A stretch of DNA of 64,000 nt. Origin: Bacillus sp. FJAT-45037. GTDB lineage: Bacteria > Bacillota > Bacilli > Bacillales > Bacillaceae_D. Positions 8,974 through 17,050 of this stretch are shown in pieces (the stretch's first letter is position 1; each line of letters begins with the position of its first letter). The position numbers and the translations under genes were made by a program. Below the pieces are notes generated by a model. That model was not told where the DNA came from. It made no database searches and worked only from the letters and a program-made list of their open reading frames with translations. The DNA lies in NCBI RefSeq assembly GCF_002797325.1, contig NZ_KZ454938.1, positions 2,864,267 through 2,928,266 on the forward strand, given 5' to 3'.

Positions 8974-10272
8974 TTATTTCTGTAAAATCTCGAGTATCCG
9001 CTGTTTAATCTCTTTATGTTCGCGCACGTCCTCTAAGCAGTCGAGCGGAAAGTACAATTTATGATCTGTTCGCTTCTTACCAGATATCGCTTCAACGACA
9101 TCGGACTCTCTTGATAACTCACGGATCTTTCCGTTTGGCAAGACGAGGTGAATCGGTAAACGTTCCTCTTCTTCTCCAGGACGATAAAAATCATAAGGCA
9201 AGTCTGAGGAGGAATCAACAACTAAATAGTAGTCTGGATTGAGATCTGCTTTTTTAAACAGCTCTTGCAATTCCGGCCAGTCATTCATTCGTTGATTTGG
9301 GTTGAATTCGACATATTTGAACAGGCGTCTGTTATTGAATCGTACACAAAGATCCTTTAAAATGCGATCCTCTTCTTCCTCCCAAATTTGAAAATAATAG
9401 AGGGTTATCGCCTCATCTAATCGTAAATAATCCTTCAAGCTCCCTTTTTCATAAAAAAAAGAATGAAAATGTTCAGGCTTTTGCTTAAACTCATACCCGT
9501 TTAGATGAAGCTCCTTTGCACGCTTAAAGATTTTCGTTAAAATCACTTCCGCACTGCGCGTAACTGGGTGGAAATATACTTGCCAGTACATCTGGTACCG
9601 ACTCATAATATAGTCCTCGACCGCATGCATTCCACTCTGTTTGATCACAACTTGATCTTCCATCGGGCGCATCACACGAAGAATTCTTTCCATATCAAAG
9701 TGGCCATAGCTTACCCCTGTATAATAGGCATCCCGTTGCAAGTAATCCATACGATCGGCATCAATTTGGCTTGAGATAATGCTTGTGACAAGCTTGTTGG
9801 AATACGTCTTCTCGATGACATCGGCCACAGCTTGAGGAAAGTCCTTAGAGACATTCGAGAGGACTTCATTAATTTCTGTATCCCCTAAAATAATTTCACG
9901 TGTCCACTCTTCATGGTCCATATCGAAGACCTTTTCAAATGAATGAGAAAAAGGCCCATGACCGACATCATGCAATAAAGCTGCACTAAGGCTTAGAAGA
10001 CGTTCATCCTCATCCCAGTGAGGGCGTCCTTTGAACACATCGACAATGCGTCGTGTGATCTCATAGACCCCTAGTGAGTGATTGAACCGCGTATGCTCTG
10101 CACCATGGAATGTGACGTAAGTCGTTCCAAGTTGACGGATTCGTCTTAAACGTTGAAATTCCTTCGTTCCAATCAGCGCCCAGATTAATTCATCACGCAC
10201 ATGAATATAACGGTGCACAGGATCTTTAAATACTTTCTCTTCTTCAAGTTGTCCATAATATGGAGTCGTCAT
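8974..10272 (-). CDS. ywfO: HD-domain phosphohydrolase YwfO
   Basis: Cytoplasmic HD-superfamily hydrolase of 432 residues related to dNTP triphosphohydrolases. The metal-binding motif is visible as HTRFNHSLGVYEITRRIVD followed by LLHDVGHGPFSHSFE (H...HD), with the distal Asp in SSQIDADRMDYLQRDAYYTG. B. subtilis YwfO is reported as a nucleotide phosphohydrolase. The start is placed at ATG 10272, about 8 nt after GAGGG; the ATG at 10278 is too close to that site. ywgA follows at 13 bp. Confidence 0.88.
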   Translation of the reverse strand: MTTPYYGQLEEEKVFKDPVHRYIHVRDELIWALIGTKEFQRLRRIRQLGTTYVTFHGAEHTRFNHSLGVYEITRRIVDVFKGRPHWDEDERLLSLSAALLHDVGHGPFSHSFEKVFDMDHEEWTREIILGDTEINEVLSNVSKDFPQAVADVIEKTYSNKLVTSIISSQIDADRMDYLQRDAYYTGVSYGHFDMERILRVMRPMEDQVVIKQSGMHAVEDYIMSRYQMYWQVYFHPVTRSAEVILTKIFKRAKELHLNGYEFKQKPEHFHSFFYEKGSLKDYLRLDEAITLYYFQIWEEEEDRILKDLCVRFNNRRLFKYVEFNPNQRMNDWPELQELFKKADLNPDYYLVVDSSSDLPYDFYRPGEEEERLPIHLVLPNGKIRELSRESDVVEAISGKKRTDHKLYFPLDCLEDVREHKEIKQRILEILQK

Positions 10273-10374
10273 GGCCATTTCCCTCTCTATCCGTTCATTC
10301 TAGTGCCTCTATTATACAGAAAGACCATGATTCTGTCGCCTCATCTAGGATTCTTTACAAGTTCTTAATGAAGA

Positions 10375-11124
10375 TTAGTATCCCTTTTTTTGTTCTACTT
10401 TCTCTAAGTATAGCCCGCGTGCCTCTGCCATGTGACGAACAAGACTACGCTCTTTTGCAGCAAGAAAATCGGCTACATCATCAGCTTTTACTCGACCAAG
10501 ACCAACTTCAATCATCGTCCCAACCATTTTTCGAACCATATTGTACAAGAATCCTTCTCCTGTCACTCGAATATGGATCATCCCGTCAACCATATCCCAT
10601 TCAATGGAATCTACGGTGCGCACGTTGGACTTTTTCTGTGATTTCGCATTCGAAAAAGATGTGAAATCGTGCTCGCCAAGAAAGTGATCCGCTGCTTTTT
10701 TCATTTCGTTCACATCCAGCGGTTGCTCGATATGCAAACTATACTTGCGCATGAACGGCTGTGGATGCGGTGCATTCCAAATTTTATATAAGTATGTCTT
10801 ACCCGCCACATTGTACCTTGCATGGTAGCGTTCATTCACCGATCGAATTTCTGTAATGCTAATGTCTTGAGGTAAGAATCGATTCAAGTATTTTTCAATC
10901 TCTCTGTCATCTATTTTTGTTTTCGCCTTGAAATTGGCCACTTGAGCAAGCGCATGGACCCCTGCATCTGTTCTTCCACTTCCGACAATCTCAATTTCCG
11001 TTTCAAATAATTTTGACAACACCGCTTCAATCTTTCCTTGAATCGTATTGTCTGTATTTCCTAGTCTTTGCCATCCGTTGTAACGGCTACCGTCATATTG
11101 AATCTTCATCATATAATTGTTCAT
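10375..11124 (-). CDS. truA: tRNA pseudouridine synthase A-type enzyme
   Basis: TruA-family pseudouridine synthase, which modifies uridines 38-40 of the tRNA anticodon arm. The catalytic aspartate lies in GRTDAGVHA (residues ~52-60), and YDGSRYNGWQ and GEGFLYNMVRKMVGT are further family blocks. Length is 249 residues. AGGAG lies 8 nt before ATG 11124. The housekeeping truA of Bacillus sits in the ribosomal-protein cluster, so this isolated copy is probably a second paralogue (inference; the rest of the genome is not visible). Confidence 0.9.
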   Translation of the reverse strand: MNNYMMKIQYDGSRYNGWQRLGNTDNTIQGKIEAVLSKLFETEIEIVGSGRTDAGVHALAQVANFKAKTKIDDREIEKYLNRFLPQDISITEIRSVNERYHARYNVAGKTYLYKIWNAPHPQPFMRKYSLHIEQPLDVNEMKKAADHFLGEHDFTSFSNAKSQKKSNVRTVDSIEWDMVDGMIHIRVTGEGFLYNMVRKMVGTMIEVGLGRVKADDVADFLAAKERSLVRHMAEARGLYLEKVEQKKGY

Positions 11125-11177
11125 TTTTTTAACTCCTACTGTTTGGATTTGGTTTGCATAATTATTATTCTCTCACG

Positions 11178-11222
11178 CAAGAAAGCGTATAAGCACGATT
11201 CGTCTCATACGCCTTTTCTTGA
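11178..11222 (-). terminator. Terminator of the glutamate/dicarboxylate symporter gene
   Basis: Long imperfect inverted repeat CAAGAAAGCGTAT / ATACGCCTTTTCTTG just downstream of the minus-strand stop at 11226. The minus-strand 3' side is CTTTCTTG, giving a weak U tract. Confidence 0.5.
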
Positions 11223-11225
11223 TTC

Positions 11226-12467
11226 TTATAAAGCTTGGCTTGCTTGTTTTTTCACGGTACGGTGCTTTTCTTCTGTACGATCGACAATGAGCGCACATGA
11301 AGCATCACCCGTAATGTTGACAGCTGTTCGTAGCATATCTAAAATACGATCAACCGCTAGTACAAGAGCAATTCCTTCGACTGGTAAACCAACTGAAGAT
11401 AAAACCATCGCAAGCATGATCATTCCAACCCCAGGTACACCGGCTGTTCCGATACTTGCTAATGTTGCTGTTAGTACGATTGTCAGTAGATCTCCTGTCG
11501 ATAACTGGATCGCATACACTTGTGCGATAAACACTGTCGCGACAGCTTGCATAATCGCCGTCCCGTCCATGTTAATCGTTGCACCAAGTGGTTGCACAAA
11601 GCTTGAAACAGGCTTTGATACGCCTAGCTTTTCTTGTGCCGTTTTCATCGACACAGGTAACGTAGCACTACTACTTGACGTACTAAATGCTACAGTCATA
11701 GCCGGGAAGAAGTTTTTAAAGAAGTGAATTGGGTTTTGCTTAGCAAAAAATGCAACAAAGCCTCCATATGTGACCAGTGCATGTATGAATAGACCTAAAG
11801 TAACTGCTAGCATATACATCAGCATCGAAGACAACACATCAAAGCCTTGTTGACCGAGTGCTGAAGCAATTAAAGCAAATGCTCCGTATGGCGCAAGCTT
11901 CATTGCAATTGTCACAAGATACATCATGATCTCATTACCTTGTTCCATTAACCTCATCACACCACGAGTCTTATCCCCCAGTTTGGCCATCGCTAGACCA
12001 ATCAATACCGCAAATGCGATAATCTGAAGCATTTCACCTGCTGCTAAAGCTTCAATAGGGTTAGATGGAATGATATTAAGTAATGTTTCCATAACAGGTG
12101 GTGGTTCTTGTGCTGAGAACTCTTCTGTCGCATCACCCATCAATCCAGGATCACCTGGTTGAATAATAAATGCTACCGTTAAACCAATTACTAAAGCAAT
12201 CGTCGTAGTCAGTAAATAATACCCGACCGTCTTACCACCAATCCGACCTAACTTTTTCGGGTCGCCCATTCCTGCTGTACCAAGTACAATAGAAAAGAAT
12301 ACTAAAGGAACAACAAGCATGGTAATTAATTTAAGAAAAAGCTGCCCGAGTGGTGTCAAGAAATAGGCGTCTGCTACTTCGAATGCGCCAGGCGCCCATG
12401 CATTAAAGGCTAATCCTACCCCTACCCCTAGCAAAAGAGCTATTAAGATCTTTTTTGTTAAGCTCAT
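11226..12467 (-). CDS. Dicarboxylate/amino acid:cation symporter (GltP/GltT type)
   Basis: Polytopic inner-membrane transporter of the DAACS family that imports glutamate, aspartate or C4-dicarboxylates with Na+ or H+. The signature serine-rich loop appears as AFSTSSSSATLPVS, followed by GATINMDGTAIMQ (substrate/cation site). About eight membrane segments plus two re-entrant loops are expected, and the C-terminal motif TAVNITGDASCALIV is present. The start is ATG 12467, with AGGAG 10 nt upstream; the frame extends to 12500 without a better ribosome site. Substrate choice between glutamate and dicarboxylate is not decided by sequence alone. It stands alone. Confidence 0.88.
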   Translation of the reverse strand: MSLTKKILIALLLGVGVGLAFNAWAPGAFEVADAYFLTPLGQLFLKLITMLVVPLVFFSIVLGTAGMGDPKKLGRIGGKTVGYYLLTTTIALVIGLTVAFIIQPGDPGLMGDATEEFSAQEPPPVMETLLNIIPSNPIEALAAGEMLQIIAFAVLIGLAMAKLGDKTRGVMRLMEQGNEIMMYLVTIAMKLAPYGAFALIASALGQQGFDVLSSMLMYMLAVTLGLFIHALVTYGGFVAFFAKQNPIHFFKNFFPAMTVAFSTSSSSATLPVSMKTAQEKLGVSKPVSSFVQPLGATINMDGTAIMQAVATVFIAQVYAIQLSTGDLLTIVLTATLASIGTAGVPGVGMIMLAMVLSSVGLPVEGIALVLAVDRILDMLRTAVNITGDASCALIVDRTEEKHRTVKKQASQAL

Positions 12468-12622
12468 ATGAAACCATCTCCTCTTCATCTTGCCTATCAT
12501 CGCATAATCTAATTTTTAAGAAAATTTGACATTCTATTTCTATACCCACCATTACCTTGACACAAACTAAAATGAACCAAAAAGTAATGGTCGACATTTT
12601 TTGTCCATTTCCTTAAAACAAA

Positions 12623-12647
12623 TCCTGACTTAAAGAATAAGTCAGGA
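12623..12647. terminator. Terminator of the DUF1450 gene
   Basis: Perfect stem TCCTGACTTA / TAAGTCAGGA with a 5-nt loop, T-rich on both flanks (TTTGTTTT on the minus strand, TTTATTTTTT on the plus). Confidence 0.85.
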
Positions 12648-12650
12648 AGT

Positions 12651-12875
12651 TTATTTTTTCAACTTTTTCTGTACTTTCTCTAACACTTGATCTTCATCAG
12701 GTGCTGCCACGGGGCGGTTATTTACGAATACAAATGACTTTTTTCGGCCTGGTCCACAGTAGGATTGACAACGCACGTCGATCTCAGCGGCGGGATCGAC
12801 TTTCTTTAAGCGTGGCACCAATGTCTTAATGTTTGTCGCTTGGCATTCGTCACAAATACGAAACTCGTTTGCCAT
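12651..12875 (-). CDS. DUF1450 (YuzB-type) small cysteine protein
   Basis: A 74-residue protein of the DUF1450 family. Four cysteines ([19 protein letters not shown]) are arranged as in the thioredoxin-like or ferredoxin-like small proteins of this group and may bind a metal or Fe-S cluster (inference). Three consecutive methionine codons open the frame; AAAGGG lies 8 nt before the third, ATG 12875, which is preferred. Divergent from lipL. Function unknown. Confidence 0.78.
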   Translation of the reverse strand: MANEFRICDECQATNIKTLVPRLKKVDPAAEIDVRCQSYCGPGRKKSFVFVNNRPVAAPDEDQVLEKVQKKLKK

Positions 12876-13034
12876 CATCATAACCCTTTCTATTTTTAGA
12901 TAATCTATTCAACGCGAAAGTTTGTTTGTCTGCATAATGTCCGTTTTTTACACGGACTATTCAACAGTATATCACACTCTTGAATTGCCGCAATCTAAAA
13001 AAATGAAGGAACCAAAACTGAAGGAAGGCAACCA

Positions 13035-13043
13035 TGATATAAT
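13035..13043 (+). promoter_or_regulatory. Extended -10 promoter of lipL
   Basis: TGATATAAT (extended -10, TATAAT at 13038-13043). No good -35 hexamer is visible 17 nt upstream (AAAACT), as is common for TG-extended promoters. It lies 38 nt before the lipL ATG. Confidence 0.5.
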
Positions 13044-13080
13044 AATGAATAATTACGTATGTTTAAAGGAGATCACCACC

Positions 13081-13920
13081 ATGACAAACGCAGGAGCTAC
13101 AACATTTACCAACACATGGAGGTTTTTGGATCACTCGACTCTAGGACTGAATTTTAATGCCCTTCAATCGTTTGCTTATGACGACACATTATGTGCTTCA
13201 GCCGGTCAATCGGATCAAGTTTCTACTCTTAGAAGCTGGGTGCACCATGACACGATTGTCCTCGGTACTCAAGATAGTCGTCTCCCACATATAAATGATG
13301 GAATAAACTATTTAAAAGGGTTCGGCTACAACGTCATTGTCCGCAACTCAGGTGGGTTAGCGGTAGTGCTTGATGAGGGTGTCCTTAACCTATCACTCAT
13401 TATGAAAGAAGATAAAGGCATCTCAATTCATGCGGGCTACGATTTAATGTTCGACCTAATTAGAGAGATTTTTGCCCCTTATCAGATGAAGATTGAGGCT
13501 TATGAAATTGTTGGGTCCTATTGTCCTGGAAGTTATGATTTAAGTATTGATGGTCGTAAATTTGCTGGGATATCACAACGCCGCATCCGTGGTGGCGTGG
13601 CTGTACAAATTTACCTTTGTCTTACAGGGAGTGGTTCCACACGCGCGGAGGTTATTCGTGAGTTCTATCACCGAGCCGTACAGGGCGCTCAAGTGAAATT
13701 TGAGTACCCTCGTATTCAACCTGAAACGATGGCCTCCTTGTCTGAGTTACTCGACGCGGAATTAACAGTACAAAATGTTTTACTACGCACGCTACAAACG
13801 ATGCAGCAGCAAGGAGCTCGCCTTACGAATGCTACATTAAGCGCTGATGAAATGTCACGCTATGAGCAGAACTATATACGAGTCACAGAACGCAATAACC
13901 GATGCCTACACACAATGTGA
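13081..13920 (+). CDS. lipL: Octanoyl-[GcvH]:protein N-octanoyltransferase
   Basis: LipL (YwfL) moves octanoate from GcvH to the E2 subunits of lipoate-dependent dehydrogenases, part of the Bacillus lipoate relay LipM-GcvH-LipL. The 279-residue protein belongs to the biotin/lipoate ligase fold. Blocks [19 protein letters not shown] and [21 protein letters not shown] are seen; the cysteine in SYCPGSYD is the expected acyl-thioester residue and the following GRKFAG lysine is conserved. AAAGGAG lies 9 nt before ATG 13081; the longer frame from 12922 crosses the promoter and is rejected. In B. subtilis ywfL also lies close to pta. Confidence 0.9.
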   Translation: MTNAGATTFTNTWRFLDHSTLGLNFNALQSFAYDDTLCASAGQSDQVSTLRSWVHHDTIVLGTQDSRLPHINDGINYLKGFGYNVIVRNSGGLAVVLDEGVLNLSLIMKEDKGISIHAGYDLMFDLIREIFAPYQMKIEAYEIVGSYCPGSYDLSIDGRKFAGISQRRIRGGVAVQIYLCLTGSGSTRAEVIREFYHRAVQGAQVKFEYPRIQPETMASLSELLDAELTVQNVLLRTLQTMQQQGARLTNATLSADEMSRYEQNYIRVTERNNRCLHTM

Positions 13921-13936
13921 GCATCGGTTTTTTTTA
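13897..13936 (+). terminator. Terminator of lipL
   Basis: AACCGATGC / GCATCGGTT with a 15-nt loop, followed by eight T. The stem begins within the last codons of lipL and the stop codon lies in the loop. Confidence 0.88.
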
Positions 13937-14004
13937 TGTTTGATTACTTGTCGTAAGGGAACCTTATTTATGTACATCTTGAAAATAGACGAGGAGGATG
14001 TTTC

Positions 14005-14667
14005 ATGTCTAAACGTATTTTAATGGTTGTGACCAATCATACAACGATTACGAGTAATCAGAAAACTGGGTTATGGTTAGAAGAATTTGCCGTTCCATAT
14101 AACCTTTTTAAAGAGAGAGGACATACTGTTCATGTGACCAGCATTTCAGGTGGCGATGTTCCACTTGATCCAAATAGCCTAGAAGGTGCAGATAAACCCG
14201 AATGGACCGAAGCTAAAGCTCTGTTAAATGACACAAAAAAGCTCACCGGTGAGTTCACAAGTGAATATGATGCTATCTTCCTTCCTGGTGGACATGGGAC
14301 AATGTTTGATTTCCCAGACAATGAAATATTGCTATCAGTGATCCAAACCTTAGCGGAAGAAAACAAAATTATCGCCGCTGTTTGCCACGGACCAGCCGGT
14401 TTAGTCAATGTGACGTACAAAGACGGTACGCCGCTTGTCAAAGGCAAAAAAGTAAATGGCTTTACAGATGAAGAAGAAAAAGAAATGCAACTTGAAGAGC
14501 AAATGCCATTCATGCTTGAAGAAACACTGCGCGAGCGTGGCGGAGAATTTGTTTCAGGTGATAAATGGACGGCGTTCTCCGTTCGAGACGGGAACCTCAT
14601 TACGGGGCAAAACCCAATGTCGAGTGAAAGTACTGCTTTAAAAGTGATCGAAGCTCTCGAAGAATAA
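14005..14667 (+). CDS. DJ-1/PfpI superfamily protein (Hsp31-like, class I glutamine amidotransferase fold)
   Basis: A 220-residue cytoplasmic protein. The nucleophile elbow is AAVCHGPAGL, and the partner glutamate lies in TGLWLEEFAVPY near the N-terminus; IFLPGGHGTMFDF is the third family block. Length and the N-terminal KTGLWLEE motif place it with the larger Hsp31/YhbO-like stress proteins, proposed to act as glyoxalase III or protein deglycase; which activity applies is unresolved. GAGGAGG precedes ATG 14005. Monocistronic, with its own terminator. Confidence 0.85.
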   Translation: MSKRILMVVTNHTTITSNQKTGLWLEEFAVPYNLFKERGHTVHVTSISGGDVPLDPNSLEGADKPEWTEAKALLNDTKKLTGEFTSEYDAIFLPGGHGTMFDFPDNEILLSVIQTLAEENKIIAAVCHGPAGLVNVTYKDGTPLVKGKKVNGFTDEEEKEMQLEEQMPFMLEETLRERGGEFVSGDKWTAFSVRDGNLITGQNPMSSESTALKVIEALEE

Positions 14668-14673
14668 ATAAAA

Positions 14674-14710
14674 AACATCCAAGCGACCAAAATCGCTTGG
14701 ATGTTTTTTT
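14674..14710 (+). terminator. Terminator of the DJ-1 family gene
   Basis: Perfect stem AACATCCAAGCGA / TCGCTTGGATGTT with a 6-nt loop and seven T, starting 7 bp after the stop codon. Confidence 0.92.
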
Positions 14711-14731
14711 GCTGAATCGCTATATGAGGGA

Positions 14732-14906
14732 GTTTCGCGCGAATCGTCTACATTTCCGCGCGAACTACCGGTTGTTCCGCGCAAGATCAAATCATTTCCG
14801 CGCATATAGAGCCGCTTTTCGCGCAAACGCAGCAAGAAAATGGAAAAAGAGGTAATCACCCTCTATTTCATCGCCGCTTAGCGAGCCCTTCCGCTTTTCT
14901 TTCTCT
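14732..14906 (-). repeat. Intergenic repeat element B (five 21-bp-spaced CGCGC cores), abutting the pta stop
   Basis: CGCGC begins at 14736, 14757, 14778, 14799 and 14820, exactly every 21 bp, always preceded by TT or TTC and usually followed by RAA; the ~10 nt between cores are unrelated. The array is followed by ACGCAGCAAGAAAATGG and a tail ending GAGCCCTTCCGCTTTTCTTT next to the pta stop at 14907. The tail aligns base by base with element C, with two small indels. In pta sense the element starts AAAAGCGGAAGGGCTCG right after the stop. A 43-codon frame (14724-14855, plus) reads through the array as FRAxxxx heptads. Confidence 0.85.
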
Positions 14907-15893
14907 TTACGCTTGTTGGTTGATGGCTTGCATGGCTGTGATGAGTGATAGCTTGTACACATCTGCTGCGTTACAGCCGCGTGATAGGTCGTTGACTGGT
15001 TTGTTTAACCCTTGTAGGATTGGTCCGATTGCGTCGTAACCACCTAGGCGTTGGGCAATTTTGTATCCTAAGTTTCCTGATTCAAGACTTGGGAAGATGA
15101 ATACATTTGCTTGTCCTTGAAGTGGGGAGTCTGGTGCTTTCTTTTGAGCGACAGCAGGTACAAAAGCTGCATCAAATTGGAACTCTCCATCAATCACTAA
15201 ATCAGGACGTGCCTCTTGAGCGAGCTTCGTTGCTTCTGATACTTTTTTCGTTTCGATTGAAGAAGCTGAACCTTTTGTTGAGAAGCTTAGCATCGCAACC
15301 TTCGGATCAAGACCAAATACTTTTGCTGTTTCAGCTGTCGCAATAGCGATTTCTGCTAACTCTTCACTGTTTGGTGCAATGTTGATTGCGCAATCTCCGA
15401 ATACGAACTTTTGCTCTTCTTTTACCATAACGAACACACCAGATGTACGCTTAATGCCTGGTTGTGTTTTGATGATTTGAAGTGCCGGACGTACTGTATC
15501 TCCTGTAGAGTGAGCAGCACCACTCACAAGACCGTCTGCTTTCCCCATATGAACAAGCATTGTCCCGAAGTAGTTCACATCAACAAGTTTCTCTCGTGCG
15601 CTCTCTTCTGTTTCTTTTCCTTTACGACGTTCAACAAAGGATTGAACCATCTCGTCCATTCCCTCATAATTATGCGGATCAAGAATGACTACACCTTCTC
15701 CTAGTGTAATTCCTTGTTCGCTTGCTTTCGCTTTGATCTCTTCTTTATTTCCAATAAGAACTGGTTTTACGACTTTATCCGCTGCTAATTTTGCCGCTGC
15801 TTCTAAGACACGCTCATCCGTTCCTTCAGGTAAAACGATTGTCGGTTGGTGTTTTTCAACTTTCTCGGTAATTTCTTTAAATAAATCACTCAC
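14907..15893 (-). CDS. pta: Phosphate acetyltransferase
   Basis: Converts acetyl-CoA and phosphate to acetyl phosphate, the first step of acetate overflow. The protein is 328 residues, the size of the single-domain Pta of Bacillus. Blocks DGLVSGAAHSTGDTVRPALQ, RTSGVFVMV, FGDCAINIAPNSEELAEIAIATAETA and MLSFSTKGSA are the expected PTA signature segments. The start follows GGAGG. A cre-like site lies about 165 bp upstream, consistent with CcpA activation of pta known in B. subtilis. Its stop is followed immediately by repeat element B. Confidence 0.96.
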   Translation of the reverse strand: MSDLFKEITEKVEKHQPTIVLPEGTDERVLEAAAKLAADKVVKPVLIGNKEEIKAKASEQGITLGEGVVILDPHNYEGMDEMVQSFVERRKGKETEESAREKLVDVNYFGTMLVHMGKADGLVSGAAHSTGDTVRPALQIIKTQPGIKRTSGVFVMVKEEQKFVFGDCAINIAPNSEELAEIAIATAETAKVFGLDPKVAMLSFSTKGSASSIETKKVSEATKLAQEARPDLVIDGEFQFDAAFVPAVAQKKAPDSPLQGQANVFIFPSLESGNLGYKIAQRLGGYDAIGPILQGLNKPVNDLSRGCNAADVYKLSLITAMQAINQQA

Positions 15894-16056
15894 GATTTAT
15901 TCCTCCCTCTTCATGCTCGAACATTGATATATACAACAAGGATACTCCTGTTATCTATAAAAAGGAACCGCTTGTCTCAATGTTATTAAAGTGTAAATTT
16001 TTTAAAAACTCATACACATCAAGCGTTCAGAGCCCATTTGCTTACTACATCTAGGG

Positions 16057-16070
16057 TGAAACGCTTTCAA
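16057..16070 (-). promoter_or_regulatory. cre-like CcpA site upstream of pta
   Basis: On the minus strand, TTGAAAGCGTTTCA, close to the cre consensus TGNAARCGNWWWCA with mismatches in the right arm. It lies ~165 bp upstream of pta, where the activating cre site is expected. It sits ~105 bp before the divergent crotonase gene and could act on that as well. Confidence 0.4.
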
Positions 16071-16176
16071 CCTTCTTAGGATTTACAAAGGATATTTCAA
16101 GTATGTGTCGAAATTCAATACGAACCGTCGATATTACTGAGATCGATAACTACAAGAAAACAAGGAGCGTGAGGAA

Positions 16177-16920
16177 ATGAGTCAAGAAATCGTTTTGTAC
16201 AATGTATTAGATCAAGTGGCAACCATTACGTTGAATCGCCCACATGTAAAAAATGCGCTAGACACCGATATGCATGCAGCTCTATATCGTGCATTTGATG
16301 AAGCTAATCGTGATGAGTCCGTAAAGGTCATAGTTCTTGAAGGATCGGATGGCGCGTTTAGCGCAGGAGCTGACTTAAAGAGCATCGCCACTGAAGAAGT
16401 TGGCTCGCTTGATTACGGGTATTACCTACGCGAAACCTACAATAAGCTAATCTTACAAATGATGAACATTAAAAAGCCGATTGTGGCGCACATCAATGGA
16501 ATCGCTGTCGGTGCTGGACTGAGCATTGCACTCGCATGTGATTATCGTGTCGCAGCAAGAGAAGCAAAGCTTGGGTTAGGCTTCATGAAAATTGGTCTAG
16601 TACCTGATGCTGGTGCATCTTATTTCCTCCCTCGCCTCGTTGGTCTAGGTAAGGCAACGGAGCTAGCACTAGGAGAGATCATTTCCGCAGAGGAAGCCGA
16701 ACGTATTAACTTGATTAACCAAGTAGGTACACCAGAGAAATTGGTTGAACATTTAAAATCGGTATCCCTTGTTGCGTTCGGTCTAATGAAGAAAAATTTC
16801 CGCGAGGGCTTTAGCCAAAGCTTAGCTGACGTACTTGAAACAGAAGTTGAAACACAACGGATTGCTGGTGCAACAAAGGAACACAAGCAAGCTGTAATGC
16901 AGTTTGTGAACAGAGGATGA
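16177..16920 (+). CDS. Enoyl-CoA hydratase/isomerase-family protein (PaaG-like crotonase)
   Basis: Crotonase-fold enzyme of 247 residues acting on acyl-CoA. The oxyanion-hole segments are GAFSAGADLKSI (~63-74) and GIAVGAGLSIALACDYRVA. The second catalytic region reads KIGLVPDAGASYFLPRLVG: the aspartate in VPDAG is the pattern of PaaG-type isomerases and not the glutamate of fatty-acid hydratases, so a ring-epoxide or enoyl isomerase role is possible (inference). AAGGAG precedes ATG 16177. No other fatty-acid or phenylacetate genes are adjacent. Divergent from pta. Confidence 0.85.
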   Translation: MSQEIVLYNVLDQVATITLNRPHVKNALDTDMHAALYRAFDEANRDESVKVIVLEGSDGAFSAGADLKSIATEEVGSLDYGYYLRETYNKLILQMMNIKKPIVAHINGIAVGAGLSIALACDYRVAAREAKLGLGFMKIGLVPDAGASYFLPRLVGLGKATELALGEIISAEEAERINLINQVGTPEKLVEHLKSVSLVAFGLMKKNFREGFSQSLADVLETEVETQRIAGATKEHKQAVMQFVNRG

Positions 16921-16927
16921 CATTTCG

Positions 16928-16955
16928 GGCCAAAGTGATCTATACTTTGGCCTTT
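16928..16955 (+). terminator. Terminator of the crotonase gene
   Basis: Perfect stem GGCCAAAGT / ACTTTGGCC with a 7-nt loop, followed by TTTGTTATTTTT. Confidence 0.85.
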
Positions 16956-16960
16956 GTTAT

Positions 16961-16989
16961 TTTTGGATTAGTATCGTTTATGGTATAGT
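16961..16989 (+). promoter_or_regulatory. Sigma-A-type promoter of hemQ
   Basis: TTTTGG (16961-16966), a 17-nt spacer, and TATAGT (16984-16989), about 60 nt before the hemQ start. It begins right after the terminator of the upstream gene. Confidence 0.5.
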
Positions 16990-17050
16990 AACGAGTGATG
17001 AACGTTCATAAAAATTAACTATACATACAGATGTAAAGGAGTGTTCTAAA

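Noticed and set aside
12922-13080. N-terminal extension of lipL by 53 residues
   Set aside because: The extension crosses the TGATATAAT promoter and lacks similarity to LipL; AAAGGAG supports the ATG at 13081.
14732-14840. CRISPR array
   Set aside because: The repeated core is only ~11 nt with ~10-nt gaps, far below CRISPR repeat/spacer lengths, and no cas genes are present.
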